Below, piece after piece: positions 23,825-34,526 of a DNA stretch of 64,000 nucleotides. Numbering within the stretch: the first letter of the stretch is position 1; the number at the start of each line of letters is the position of its first letter. The notes under the pieces were generated by a model. That model was given only the letters and a program-made list of their open reading frames with translations, was not told where the DNA came from and ran no database searches. The position numbers were made by a program, and so were the translations under genes. The stretch is taken from the NCBI GenBank assembly GCA_913775265.1, contig CAJYJH010000041.1:124001-188000 (forward strand). Reading direction: 5' to 3'. This DNA is from an uncultured Mucilaginibacter sp. Its GTDB lineage: Bacteria > Bacteroidota > Bacteroidia > Sphingobacteriales > Sphingobacteriaceae.

Positions 23825-26644
23825 ATGGATATCCCTCAATTATTAGAACAAATACTTCCCCGCGAAAGGGTTAAATCAAACTTAATTGATCTGGTGGCGT
23901 CTGCTTCGGATGCCGGGTTTTACTACTTACGGCCTAAGGCGGTAGTGTTACCCAATTCCGAAGAGGAAATTAAAAAGCTTTTTCAATTTTCGAGGCAATA
24001 CCAGGTGCCGTTGGTTTTTCGTGCGGCGGGTACCAGTTTATCCGGTCAGTCGGTAACTGATGGGATATTGGTTGATTTAAGTCAGCACTGGCGCAAAATT
24101 AGTATCGAGAATGATGCCGAGGCCGTGCGTGTGCAGCCCGGAGCCATTGGCGCCGTGGTAAACACGTACCTAAAAAAACACGGAAAAAAAATAGGTCCCG
24201 ATCCGGCGAGTATTAATTCGGCCATGATGGGTGGCATCATTTCTAACAACTCGAGCGGAATGTGCTGTGGAGTGAGTAAAAACTCTTATCACACGGTTAA
24301 GCACCTGCGTTTTATGCTGCCTGACGGATCAAGCTACAATACTGAAAATAGGGATAATTATATCCGTTTTGTTAATGAGCAGCCTGCATTAGCAAAAACT
24401 TTGGCAGATATCAGGATAAAGTTGTTGGGTGATACCCGGTTGCAAGATCTCATCCGTCATAAGTATCAAACTAAGAATACGGTAGGTTACGCCGTAAACG
24501 CCTTTATCGACTTTGAGCAGCCATTAGATATTATGGCTCACCTTTTGGTGGGTGCCGAAGGTACACTTGGCTTTATTGCTGAGGCGGTGATGAATACCGT
24601 GCCCGATTACAAGGCCAAGTCAACGGCGATGCTGTACTTCCCTGATATTTTTGCGGCGTGCCAGGCTATCGTGCCTTTAACGCAATCGGGTGCCGAAGCG
24701 GTAGAATTGATGGACCGGGCTTCGTTACGCTCTATAGAAAATGTAGTCGGGATGCCTGCCATCATCAAAGAACTGCCTGCAAGTGCGGCTGCCTTGTTAG
24801 TAGAGTACCAGGCTGATACCACTGAAGAAGTAGACGTTAAAATAGCCCAGTTTACCGCCATAGCTTTGGGATTAGCCATGCTGAACGAGGCGCAGTTTAC
24901 CACAAACCCGGTTGAGCAGGCATTGCTTTGGAAAGTACGTAAAGGTATGTTCCCGGCTGTAGGGGCGGTACGGGCCAGCGGGACTACAGTAATTTTAGAG
25001 GATATTGCTTTCCCGGTGGCTAATTTGGGCAATGCGATTTTAGATTTGCATCAGCTATTTAAGCAGTTTGAATACGATAATGCCATCATTTTCGGTCATG
25101 CCAAAGATGGTAACATTCACTTTGTGGTAACGCAGGCGTTTGATACCCCGGCAGAGATTGATCGGTACGACCGATTTATTAAAGCGGTGGTTGATTTAGT
25201 AGTAACCAAGTACAACGGTACATTGAAAGCCGAGCACGGCACCGGCCGTAATATGGCGCCCTTTGTTGAAACCGAATGGGGGCCAGAAATTTATGCTGTG
25301 ATGAAAGCGGTTAAAGAGCAGGTAGACCCGGTAAACCTGCTCAACCCCGGTGTGATTATTAATCATGATAAGGCAGCGCACATCCGTTATCTCAAAGATT
25401 TACCGCAGGTAGAAGAAGAAGTTGATCGCTGTATGGAGTGCGGTTTTTGCGAACAAAAATGCCCGAGCCGCGATATTACGCTAACCCCACGTAAACGCAT
25501 TGTAGTAAGGCGCGAAATTAAAAAGCTAAAACAGCATGGCAACACTAAACAACACGCTGAGCTGGTGCAGCAATACCAATACCAGGGCCTGGATACCTGT
25601 GCTGTGGATGGCTTATGTGCGACCGCCTGTCCGGTTGACATCAATACCGGCGATTTAGTGAAGCGTTTGCGGGTAGAAAACCATTCGGCAACGGCTAACA
25701 GTGTGGCTATGTTTACAGCCCGTAACTTTAAAGCGGTATCTGTAGTAGTAAAACTGGCCCTGCGTGCCGGCATGCTGATGAATAATGTGTTTGGTAAAAG
25801 CACCATGTTTAAATTAACGGGAACAATTAAAAAAATGATCCCGGTATTTCCGTTATGGTCAAATCAATTGGCTGTGGCTCCGGCTTTGCCCAAACCGGAT
25901 AAGCATTTAAATAGTAATGTTAGGGTAGTATACTTTCCGGCCTGCATAAATCGCGTAATGGGCGAAGCTGATAAAAACAGCAAGCCGGTTACCCAGACTT
26001 TTATTGATGTGTCTGCAAGGGCAGGTATCGAAGTGCTGTTTCCTCAAGGGTTGGGCAGTCAGTGTTGCGGACAAATTTATTCTTCGAAAGGTTTTACCGA
26101 CTCGCATGCTTATATGGTCAATGCTACCATTAGCCAGCTTTGGGATACTACGCAGCAGGGCAAATATCCGGTAGTGTTGGATATTAGTTCATGTACTCAA
26201 ACCTTGCGTAACTGCCGCGGTAAGCTTACTGAAGAGAATAAAGGAAGATATGATGGCCTGACTATTTTGGATAGCATAGAATATATCCAGCAATATATCA
26301 TGCCGAAGGCTGAGGTGAAAGCTAAGAAGGGCAATGTTGTGCTGCATCCGGTTTGCTCTTTGAGTAAAATGGGTTTAGAAAATGCCTTTTCCGTTGTAGC
26401 CGGGCATTATGCAGAAAAGGTAACAGTACCTGTACATGCCGGCTGTTGTGGTATGGCTGGCGACCGTGGCTTTTTGTTTCCGGAACTTACCCGTTCTGCC
26501 ACCCGGCTGGAAGCACATGATGCCGCACAGGCCGTGTGCAGTGGCTATTACTCATCATCTAAAACCTGCGAAATTGCCTTGTCTGATGCAGTAGGGCAAA
26601 ACTACCAGTCGATACTAAGATTGGTAGACGAATGTACAGCGTAG
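23825..26644 (+). CDS. FAD-linked oxidase fused to Fe-S and CCG domains (D-lactate dehydrogenase-like)
   Basis: This 939-residue flavoprotein combines what are separate GlcD and GlcF subunits in glycolate oxidase. Residues ~40-480 are the FAD-binding PCMH and C-terminal oxidase domains (VFRAAGTSLSGQSVTDG, GGIISNNSSGMCCG, GAEGTLGFIAEA, HGTGRNMAPFVE). Two 4Fe-4S sites follow: CMECGFCEQKCPSR near 536 and CAVDGLCATACPVD near 592. Two CCG domains follow (GSQCCGQIYSS near 743, HAGCCGMAGDRGF near 872). It likely oxidises a D-2-hydroxy acid such as D-lactate and feeds quinone through the Fe-S chain. Single gene; D-lactate is the best guess but not proven. Confidence 0.92.
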   Translation: MDIPQLLEQILPRERVKSNLIDLVASASDAGFYYLRPKAVVLPNSEEEIKKLFQFSRQYQVPLVFRAAGTSLSGQSVTDGILVDLSQHWRKISIENDAEAVRVQPGAIGAVVNTYLKKHGKKIGPDPASINSAMMGGIISNNSSGMCCGVSKNSYHTVKHLRFMLPDGSSYNTENRDNYIRFVNEQPALAKTLADIRIKLLGDTRLQDLIRHKYQTKNTVGYAVNAFIDFEQPLDIMAHLLVGAEGTLGFIAEAVMNTVPDYKAKSTAMLYFPDIFAACQAIVPLTQSGAEAVELMDRASLRSIENVVGMPAIIKELPASAAALLVEYQADTTEEVDVKIAQFTAIALGLAMLNEAQFTTNPVEQALLWKVRKGMFPAVGAVRASGTTVILEDIAFPVANLGNAILDLHQLFKQFEYDNAIIFGHAKDGNIHFVVTQAFDTPAEIDRYDRFIKAVVDLVVTKYNGTLKAEHGTGRNMAPFVETEWGPEIYAVMKAVKEQVDPVNLLNPGVIINHDKAAHIRYLKDLPQVEEEVDRCMECGFCEQKCPSRDITLTPRKRIVVRREIKKLKQHGNTKQHAELVQQYQYQGLDTCAVDGLCATACPVDINTGDLVKRLRVENHSATANSVAMFTARNFKAVSVVVKLALRAGMLMNNVFGKSTMFKLTGTIKKMIPVFPLWSNQLAVAPALPKPDKHLNSNVRVVYFPACINRVMGEADKNSKPVTQTFIDVSARAGIEVLFPQGLGSQCCGQIYSSKGFTDSHAYMVNATISQLWDTTQQGKYPVVLDISSCTQTLRNCRGKLTEENKGRYDGLTILDSIEYIQQYIMPKAEVKAKKGNVVLHPVCSLSKMGLENAFSVVAGHYAEKVTVPVHAGCCGMAGDRGFLFPELTRSATRLEAHDAAQAVCSGYYSSSKTCEIALSDAVGQNYQSILRLVDECTA

Positions 26645-26656
26645 TGAACGGATAAA

Positions 26657-27208
26657 TTAATCCAGTTCGATTTTACAGCGTTCGTTGCTGATAATTTTGA
26701 TGGCTTCCTCCAACTCATTATCGTTTTTAATACGGTTTTGTTCCTGGCTGTAATATTCAATCAGTTCGCGGCGATGATAGGCTTCGTAAAAGCGTTTAAC
26801 TTCAGTGGGCGTTTGCAATATTAACGCAGGCACTTTGGCCGGCTGATGATCTTCGCCCATGGCTACCATGGTAAAGTAGCTGGAGTTAGTATGTTTAACT
26901 TGTTGGGTGCGCACGTTTTCGGTTTGCACCCGTATGCCGATGACCATAGACGAATTACCCACGTAGTTAACTGAAGCCAGCAGCGAAACCAGTTCGCCTA
27001 CCTCGACCGGAGCCAAAAAGTTAACCGTGTCTATAGATACCGTTACGCAATAATTACCGGCATGCTTGGCTGCACAGGCATACGCCACTTTATCCATCAA
27101 ACCCAAGATAACGCCACCGTGTACTTTGCCGCCAAAGTTAGAATAGGAGGGAATCATCAACTCTGTTAACGTGGTTTGTGATTGCTTTACAGTTTTGTAA
27201 TCGTCCAT
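26657..27208 (-). CDS. Acyl-CoA thioesterase, hotdog fold (second copy)
   Basis: This 183-residue acyl-CoA hydrolase is of the YciA/BACH type. The hallmark GKVHGGVILGLMDKVAYACAA carries the conserved Asp and Gly-Gly. VSIDTVNFLAPVEVGELVSLL, SSMVIGIRVQTENV and SSYFTMVAMGEDHQP are the remaining strand blocks. A basic helical tail completes it. It converges on the flavoprotein gene with 12 bases between stops. It differs clearly from the thioesterase at 11684, so they are paralogues rather than a recent duplication. Probably its own transcription unit, since the helicase gene downstream starts in the same direction but ends 87 bases upstream of this ATG. Confidence 0.92.
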   Translation of the reverse strand: MDDYKTVKQSQTTLTELMIPSYSNFGGKVHGGVILGLMDKVAYACAAKHAGNYCVTVSIDTVNFLAPVEVGELVSLLASVNYVGNSSMVIGIRVQTENVRTQQVKHTNSSYFTMVAMGEDHQPAKVPALILQTPTEVKRFYEAYHRRELIEYYSQEQNRIKNDNELEEAIKIISNERCKIELD

Positions 27209-27295
27209 AAGGTTTTACTCGGCATAGTTGCACAAGGCTAATGCAATATGGAGGTTTTCCTGTAAAACTAAAATAGCAACGGACGTATTACTCAA

Positions 27296-29203
27296 TTAAA
27301 AAGGTGCAAAGTCCCACGCACTTTGGTAACCGCCAACCTGTTCAGCGTAAGCAATAAAGTCGGCGTAAAACGGAAAACTGCCCAGTGTAGCGCTATCGCC
27401 AATAACCACCAGTTTTTTGCGGGCACGGGTCATGGCCACGTTCATACGGCGGATATCAGCCAAAAAGCCAATTTCACCATCGGTATTACTGCGGGTCATG
27501 CTCAGGTAAACCACGTCGCGCTCTTGCCCTTGAAAGCTATCTATAGTATTTACGGCGATATGGCTTTTATATTTTGCCAAATCGGGGTGGTTCAATAACT
27601 GCTCCTGCAGCAAGCGTATCTGCTCTTTGTAGGGCGAAATAACTGCAATAGATGGAAAGTTGATGGCTGGCTGAGTTTTGTTAATTTCGTCAACCAATAA
27701 ACTTAAATGTTTAAATACAAAGCCTGCCTCGTCGGGGTTAGCGGTACTGGTACCTTCGGCTTGCTCGTTAAAGCCACAACCGGCAGTGTCAATAAAGCAA
27801 ACCGGTTGGTCTCCTTCAAATAGCAATTGATTGACTACGGTAGCATCAGCTTTTAATCTGCCTTCGTAAAATTCCTGAGAAGAGAAACCCATAATGGCTT
27901 CGTTCATACGATATTGTGTATCAAGCAGCGTAACAGCCTCGGGATGTAGCGCAACGCATTTTTCGAGCAGCGTAGTATTCAATCCTTGTCTGGCTGCTTT
28001 GGTTGATTTGACGGTTGGCGGCAGTTGCATGTGGTCTCCGGCTAATACTACTTTTTGCGCTTTCAGTATCGGTATCCAGCAAGCGGGCTCGAGCGCCTGG
28101 CCCGCTTCGTCAATAAAAACAGTTTTAAACTGAGTATTGCGGATGGTATAATGATTGGCCCCTACCAGGGTAGCGGTTATAATTTGTGCTTTGGCCACCA
28201 GGTCGTCAATGATGTATTGCTCGGTTTTACCCACATCCTGCATAATCTTATGCGCCTCGGTAAACAAAGCTTTACGCTGGTCGCGCTCAGCTTTGCCAAA
28301 GTTGCGCTTGTACTTATGCGCCATGTTTTTGTATTCAGACGCCTGCTTTTTAAGCTTTTTGATATCCTTAATCAGGCTGTGCTGTGCCATTTGGTTATCC
28401 AGCGTAAGGGCAGTCAGTTTTTCAGATACGCGTGCCGGATTACCAATGCGTAAAACCCGCAAGCCCGCCTGACTCAGCTTTTCGCTCAATAAATCGACAG
28501 CCGTATTGCTCGGTGCCACCACCAGTACCTGCTCATGTTGTTGTGTCACTACAGCTTTAATAGCTTGCACCAATGTGGTGGTTTTACCGGTACCTGGCGG
28601 CCCGTGCACTATGGCTAAATCTTGTGCAGCTACAATATTATCTACTGCCTGCTGCTGAGCCGGGTTTAAGCCAACAGACTCCGCATTTACCGCTTGGGTT
28701 GAGAAGTCTGGCTGCTTTTGCCCGGTAAGCACTTGGATTAGTCGGCTTTGGTTGGGTTGGGTGCTTGCTGTATCTGCCGTTTTTAATGCATTTTGAATAT
28801 CATCATAACTGTTATTATCAAATAGCAGATCGACACCCAGTTTGCCATCGCGCGTCCATTCAGGTAGTTCGTCTGTAAATAGCGTAATTTTCAACCGGTC
28901 GTTCCCCTGGTAAGTAACGGTGCCCTCTACGCGGTTACCTTTAGGATCGTGGTTGGAAAACAAAGCGGCAGGCACACCGAATCTGAACTGGTGTGCGACA
29001 TCCTGGTGCGTGGTGCGCTCTAACTCAACCGTAATGTAATCACCTCGGCTTGGTTCTGTACCCCGGATAGCTACCGGGTACCAGGTAATTCCGTTGGCCC
29101 GGCGCTCGGCTGCCGATGTGTTTTCAGTAAGTTTTTGATAAAATCGTTGGTCTTCCTCTCGCTCCAGCTTAAGCAGGTGTAGTAAGTTGTCGAAATATGT
29201 CAT
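27296..29203 (-). CDS. Superfamily 1 helicase, IGHMBP2/Upf1-like
   Basis: This 635-residue ATP-driven DNA or RNA helicase has an N-terminal beta-barrel (about 40-150, with RGDYITVELERTTHQDV) of the kind seen in IGHMBP2. The motor follows: Walker A GPPGTGKTTTL near 202, VVAPSNTAVDLLSEKL (Ia), FIDEAGQALEPACW near 363 (II), GDHMQLPPTV (III), LDTQYRMNEAIM (IV), VNTIDSFQGQERDVVYLSMT (V) and NVAMTRARKKLVVIGD (VI). All motor motifs are intact. A GTG at 29218 would add five residues; ATG 29203 is preferred. Bacterial members are widespread and of uncertain role, with translation or repair proposed. Confidence 0.92.
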   Translation of the reverse strand: MTYFDNLLHLLKLEREEDQRFYQKLTENTSAAERRANGITWYPVAIRGTEPSRGDYITVELERTTHQDVAHQFRFGVPAALFSNHDPKGNRVEGTVTYQGNDRLKITLFTDELPEWTRDGKLGVDLLFDNNSYDDIQNALKTADTASTQPNQSRLIQVLTGQKQPDFSTQAVNAESVGLNPAQQQAVDNIVAAQDLAIVHGPPGTGKTTTLVQAIKAVVTQQHEQVLVVAPSNTAVDLLSEKLSQAGLRVLRIGNPARVSEKLTALTLDNQMAQHSLIKDIKKLKKQASEYKNMAHKYKRNFGKAERDQRKALFTEAHKIMQDVGKTEQYIIDDLVAKAQIITATLVGANHYTIRNTQFKTVFIDEAGQALEPACWIPILKAQKVVLAGDHMQLPPTVKSTKAARQGLNTTLLEKCVALHPEAVTLLDTQYRMNEAIMGFSSQEFYEGRLKADATVVNQLLFEGDQPVCFIDTAGCGFNEQAEGTSTANPDEAGFVFKHLSLLVDEINKTQPAINFPSIAVISPYKEQIRLLQEQLLNHPDLAKYKSHIAVNTIDSFQGQERDVVYLSMTRSNTDGEIGFLADIRRMNVAMTRARKKLVVIGDSATLGSFPFYADFIAYAEQVGGYQSAWDFAPF

Positions 29204-29267
29204 GAGCCAATCAAACACCGGTCGTTAAGCCGTGCTATCTGCAATTTTATGATGATAAGAATTTTGA

Positions 29268-29747
29268 TTAATAATGCGTTTTAGCTACAGAGGTTTCCCA
29301 GGCTTTAAACGCCCCTAAAGCTTCATCGCGCAGCATTTCTACCACCGGCAACTTACGTTGCTCTTTGGGGCGGTCAAGTTCCTCGTAAATAAACTGGTCG
29401 TCGAAACCAATGGCTGCTGCGTCGCCTTTGTTGTTGGCGTAATAAATTTTCTCAATTCGAGCCCAGTAAATAGCGCCTAAACACATTGGGCAGGGCTCGC
29501 AACTGGTATAAATTACGCAGCCTTCCAAGTTATAAGTATCTAACTCTTGGCAAGCCAGGCGTATGGCCGATACCTCGGCATGGGCGGTAGGATCGTTGCT
29601 GGGCACTACGGTGTTAGCACTGGCGGCTACTACTCTGCCATCTTTTACTATCACGGCACCAAAAGGTCCGCCTAAACCTTGTGCTACATTTTGCTCGGAT
29701 AGTGCAATGGCCATCCGCATATATTCGTGGTGTTTGCTGTTTTCCAT
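29268..29747 (-). CDS. Guanine deaminase-like nucleoside deaminase
   Basis: This 159-residue zinc-dependent deaminase is of the CDA fold. PTAHAEVSAI provides the zinc His and catalytic Glu, and TSCEPCPMCLGAIYWA the two zinc Cys. The C-terminal segment (AAAIGFDDQFIYEELDRP) and the tail ending GAFKAWETSVAKTHY resemble the swapped tail of Bacillus GuaD, which converts guanine to xanthine. The tRNA adenosine deaminase TadA lacks this tail, so GuaD is preferred. It is separated from the upstream OmpH gene by a terminator. Confidence 0.9.
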   Translation of the reverse strand: MENSKHHEYMRMAIALSEQNVAQGLGGPFGAVIVKDGRVVAASANTVVPSNDPTAHAEVSAIRLACQELDTYNLEGCVIYTSCEPCPMCLGAIYWARIEKIYYANNKGDAAAIGFDDQFIYEELDRPKEQRKLPVVEMLRDEALGAFKAWETSVAKTHY

Positions 29748-29763
29748 AAATTTATAATTCCAT

Positions 29764-29796
29764 AAAAAAACCCCAACTAAAAGGTTGAGGTTTTAT
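29764..29796 (-). terminator. Terminator of the OmpH-like gene
   Basis: On the minus strand AAACCTCAAC pairs with GTTGGGGTTT (one G-U) around a 6-base loop and runs into TTTTTTTATGG. It lies 18 bases past the OmpH stop. Confidence 0.88.
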
Positions 29797-29813
29797 GCTG
29801 ATGTTTAAAATTA

Positions 29814-30425
29814 TTATTTTTTGTCTTTAGCGTAGGCCTCATTAAGCTTTTTAACCACATCGCTGGTAATATCCAGGCTGGCATCACCATATAAAATACC
29901 GCTGTTGCCTTTTTGGTAAGTCATTACCATCTTGTAACCTTTATCTTTAGCATAGGTCTTTAAAAAGTCGGCTACTTTTTCGTAAAGTTTAGCCTGCTCG
30001 CCCGACTGGTCGTTTTGTACCTGTGCTCCGGCATTTTGCTGGTAAGCTTGCAATTCTTGTTGTTTACGTTGTAAACGTTGTTCAGTAGCCTGGCGCTGGT
30101 CGGCGCTCATGGTAGCAGCAGCTTTTTGATATTCGGCAACTTCACGCTGAAAAGCCTGACCACGGTTTACTAGATCTGCTTGTGCTGCTTTGCCTTTTTT
30201 CTCCAGGCGGGCGCTCATATCTTTAAAGTACTCGTATTTAGTTAACAGCGAGTCGGAGTTTACAAACACTATTTCTTCAGCCCTGGCACCGGTAGTGCTG
30301 CTTGCAGCAGGTGCAGCAGTAGTAGCTGTTTTGTCTTCTGTTTTGTTTTGGTTACAGGCAGCTAAACTTCCTGCCAGCAATAAGCTTAAAGTAATTTTCG
30401 ATAACATCGAAGCCGGGGTTTTCAT
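29814..30425 (-). CDS. OmpH/Skp-family lipoprotein
   Basis: This 203-residue exported protein has signal MKTPASMLSKITLSLLLAGSL and lipobox LAAC, a Thr/Ala-rich spacer, then a Skp-like body. It comprises IVFVNSDSLLTKYEYFKDM, a long coiled coil with alternating Lys/Gln/Ala (about 75-145), and a closing beta strand KMVMTYQKGNSGILYGDASLDIT. Skp chaperones hold unfolded outer-membrane proteins in the periplasm; lipid anchoring is common in Bacteroidota members. A TTG at 30434 would add three residues, but the -7 element TATATTTG and the ATG at 30425 are the better pair. Confidence 0.92.
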   Translation of the reverse strand: MKTPASMLSKITLSLLLAGSLAACNQNKTEDKTATTAAPAASSTTGARAEEIVFVNSDSLLTKYEYFKDMSARLEKKGKAAQADLVNRGQAFQREVAEYQKAAATMSADQRQATEQRLQRKQQELQAYQQNAGAQVQNDQSGEQAKLYEKVADFLKTYAKDKGYKMVMTYQKGNSGILYGDASLDITSDVVKKLNEAYAKDKK

Positions 30426-30447
30426 CGTTCTCAATTAAAAAATTTCA

Positions 30448-30455
30448 CAAATATA
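30448..30455 (-). promoter_or_regulatory. -7 promoter element of the OmpH-like gene
   Basis: TATATTTG on the minus strand (TAnnTTTG) lies 22 bases upstream of the ATG at 30425. Confidence 0.6.
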
Positions 30456-30545
30456 TAATTTCGTTAGCACTATCCTAAAGTTTTTAATGACCTGTGCCTG
30501 ACCCCGTCAAGTTATCAACATGACGCATTTATGCTTAAAAATGCG

Positions 30546-30553
30546 TATATTTG
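30546..30553 (+). promoter_or_regulatory. -7 promoter element of gyrB
   Basis: TATATTTG (TAnnTTTG) lies 22 bases upstream of the gyrB ATG. The divergent OmpH promoter is about 100 bases away, back to back. Confidence 0.6.
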
Positions 30554-30557
30554 TTAG

Positions 30558-32534
<1,977 letters not shown>

Positions 32535-32554
32535 TTAGCAAATATCATATCATG

Positions 32555-32585
32555 AGCCCTGCCAGTTTTGGCAGGGCTTTTTTTG
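32555..32585 (+). terminator. Terminator of gyrB
   Basis: A perfect 10-bp stem AGCCCTGCCA (32555-32564) / TGGCAGGGCT (32569-32578), with loop GTTT, is followed by seven Ts. Confidence 0.95.
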
Positions 32586-32629
32586 TCGATAAAATAATAC
32601 CTAATTTTATTAGGTATATAGTTTTACTA

Positions 32630-32637
32630 TATATTTG
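32630..32637 (+). promoter_or_regulatory. -7 promoter element of the PadR gene
   Basis: TATATTTG (TAnnTTTG) ends four bases before the ATG at 32642. It excludes the longer frame that would begin at 32552 inside the gyrB terminator. TACCTAATTTTATTAGGTA (32599-32617), a perfect inverted repeat just upstream, is a good operator candidate for PadR itself. Confidence 0.65.
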
Positions 32638-32641
32638 CTGT

Positions 32642-32980
32642 ATGAGTACCAGCCCGTTGTTAAAAGGAACTTTGCAAACCATCATCCTTAAGCTTTTGGA
32701 TGATAACAAACAGATGTACGGTTATGAAATAACGCAAAAGGTTAAAGAACTAACTACCGGCGAAATTAAGCTTACCGAAGGAGCGCTTTACCCGGCCCTG
32801 CACAAACTGGAAGCTGAGGGTTTGCTGGAAACGTTTAATGAAGTGGTAGATAACCGGGTACGTAAGTATTACCGTTTAACCCGTCAGGGCGGACAGGAAG
32901 TGACTACTAAGTTGCAGGAGGCGCAATCTTTCATCGAGCAATTGCAGCTATTACTCAACCTTAATCCTCAAACCAAATGA
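32642..32980 (+). CDS. PadR-family transcriptional regulator
   Basis: This 112-residue winged-helix regulator opens with LLKGTLQTIILKLLDDNKQM, the usual PadR N-terminus. YGYEITQKV, LTEGALYPALHKLEAEGLL (recognition helix and turn) and RKYYRLTRQG (wing) are canonical. A C-terminal helix ends the protein, placing it in the short PadR-s2 group. The promoter element and family N-terminus fix the start at 32642. Its stop overlaps the ATG of the following membrane protein by four bases (ATGA). PadR genes paired with a membrane partner are usually self-regulated by a membrane-stress or toxic-compound signal; the inverted repeat at 32599-32617 would suit autorepression. Confidence 0.93.
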   Translation: MSTSPLLKGTLQTIILKLLDDNKQMYGYEITQKVKELTTGEIKLTEGALYPALHKLEAEGLLETFNEVVDNRVRKYYRLTRQGGQEVTTKLQEAQSFIEQLQLLLNLNPQTK

Positions 32981-33642
32981 TAATTACACAAGAGCATCAA
33001 GAAAACGTTCGGGAGGTGCTTTGGCATAATCTCAAATTTCGGGAAACGTTTGATGAACTGTATGATCACATCCTAACCTCGATTGAGCAAGCAGAAAAAG
33101 AAGACAAACCACCACATGAAATCGCTGCTGACATTATTAAAAACGAGTTTGGCGGTTGGGAAAAGCTGAAAGAGCTGGAGATATTAAGGCAAAAGCAAAT
33201 ACAGGTACAATTGCGAGGTAAGTTGTGGCAGCTGATGAAGGGCTATTTCCGCTTTCCGCTAATTATGTTTACACTTTTGGCCTCAGGTTCGTTTTATTAC
33301 GCAGCTGATCACTTACCACGTAAATTCATCATGTTGGCATTGTTTTGTAGTGTGATGGTGCCATTTATAATGTGGTGTCGTATGGCTCCGATTAATCGAT
33401 GGAGCAAAAAGTACAAAGCATCTATTAAAGAAAGTGTAGCGGAGCGTATTGGCACACTTGGGTTAAGTTTGTTTAACTGTTTAATATTTATTCCGCAACT
33501 ATTTGCCGGCGGAGCAAGTCATTTAGTTGTAACGCATGCACATGCTTCTGTTTTGGCACTGGCAGCGGTAATTTATATTACTTACAGTTTAAGTGCTATC
33601 AGAATTTTTCAAGAAGATTTAAAAGTTTCTCTGACAGTCTGA
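32977..33642 (+). CDS. PadR-linked membrane protein
   Basis: This 221-residue protein has a soluble N-terminus of about 85 residues with HNLKFRETFDELYDHILTSI, EKEDKPPHEIAADIIKNEFG and GWEKLKELE. This resembles the helical HAAS-like regulatory segment found downstream of PadR regulators. Four membrane segments follow (near 90-108, 115-133, 158-176, 188-206). There is no transporter motif. The four-base overlap with padR shows translational coupling, so the two are one functional unit. The exact role is unknown; a sensor or sequestering partner of PadR is inference. Confidence 0.8.
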   Translation: MIITQEHQENVREVLWHNLKFRETFDELYDHILTSIEQAEKEDKPPHEIAADIIKNEFGGWEKLKELEILRQKQIQVQLRGKLWQLMKGYFRFPLIMFTLLASGSFYYAADHLPRKFIMLALFCSVMVPFIMWCRMAPINRWSKKYKASIKESVAERIGTLGLSLFNCLIFIPQLFAGGASHLVVTHAHASVLALAAVIYITYSLSAIRIFQEDLKVSLTV

Positions 33643-33821
33643 AACAGACAAGGCCAAAACATGATTAAGTATAAAATATGCTTATCATAAGCTAAAATAA
33701 GTATACAACTATTTGTGTTGTTTATGGTTATGTATTTGTATTTTGCACCTGTAAACTGCTGCGTTAACTAACCCATGGTGAGCTTTAAGCAGTTTTGGCC
33801 AATTAGATAAACTGCGGTAAA

Positions 33822-34526
33822 GTGAACGACTATATATTATTTGTAGACACCGAGGCTTCGGGCCTGCCCGTTAACTGGGATTTGCCTTATTCGGCAACAG
33901 ATAACTGGCCGTCGGCTGTGCAGATAAGCTGGTTAGTTTACACCCGCGATGGGCAGGAAGTGAAGCGGGAGGATCACTATATTCTGAATACTGACTTTGT
34001 CATCACACCAAAAGCGATGGAGATACACGGTATTAATCCGGGTATTTTAGGTGTAAAAGGCGAGGAGCGGGTTTCGGTTATGCAAATGCTGGCTAATGAT
34101 TTAAACCAGTATCAGCCCTTGGTTGTTGGTCATTTTATCCAGTTAGATTATCATATACTTAGCGCTGATTTTTATCGTGCCGGTCTGGATAACGCCTTAG
34201 CCAATCTGCCTTTATTCTGTACTATGCTGGCCACTACGCAGTTGGTTTGGACACCTATGCCTAAGAGCCTGCTGTTAGGCGATTTATACGCTTACTTGTT
34301 TTACTCGCCGTTGCAAAACCAGCACAATGCCCTGTCTGATGCCAAAGCGGCCGCTGATTGCTATTTTGAATTGATGAAGCGTGGCGAAATCAACCAAAAG
34401 ATTATTGAAAAGCAACAGGAGCAAGTGAGCATTAAAAACCTGAAAAAAAAGTCGGGTAAAATGCTGCAGGTATTTATTCCGTTGATAATTTTGGTGCTGA
34501 TCGTTTTATTAGCGCAGCATTTATGA
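33822..34526 (+). CDS. DnaQ-type 3'-5' exonuclease with C-terminal membrane anchor
   Basis: This 234-residue protein starts at GTG (33822), the only start before the first motif. ExoI motif FVDTEASGLP supplies D9 and E11, GHFIQLDYHIL the second block, and HNALSDAKAAADC the ExoIII His/Asp pair of the DEDDh type. The last ~20 residues (MLQVFIPLIILVLIVLLAQ) form one clear membrane segment after a Lys-rich linker, so the enzyme would face the cytoplasm from the inner membrane. The stop overlaps the next ATG by four bases (ATGA). In other bacteria a soluble exonuclease pairs with a CBS/DUF294 protein; the membrane tail here is unusual. Substrate unknown. Confidence 0.9.
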   Translation: MNDYILFVDTEASGLPVNWDLPYSATDNWPSAVQISWLVYTRDGQEVKREDHYILNTDFVITPKAMEIHGINPGILGVKGEERVSVMQMLANDLNQYQPLVVGHFIQLDYHILSADFYRAGLDNALANLPLFCTMLATTQLVWTPMPKSLLLGDLYAYLFYSPLQNQHNALSDAKAAADCYFELMKRGEINQKIIEKQQEQVSIKNLKKKSGKMLQVFIPLIILVLIVLLAQHL

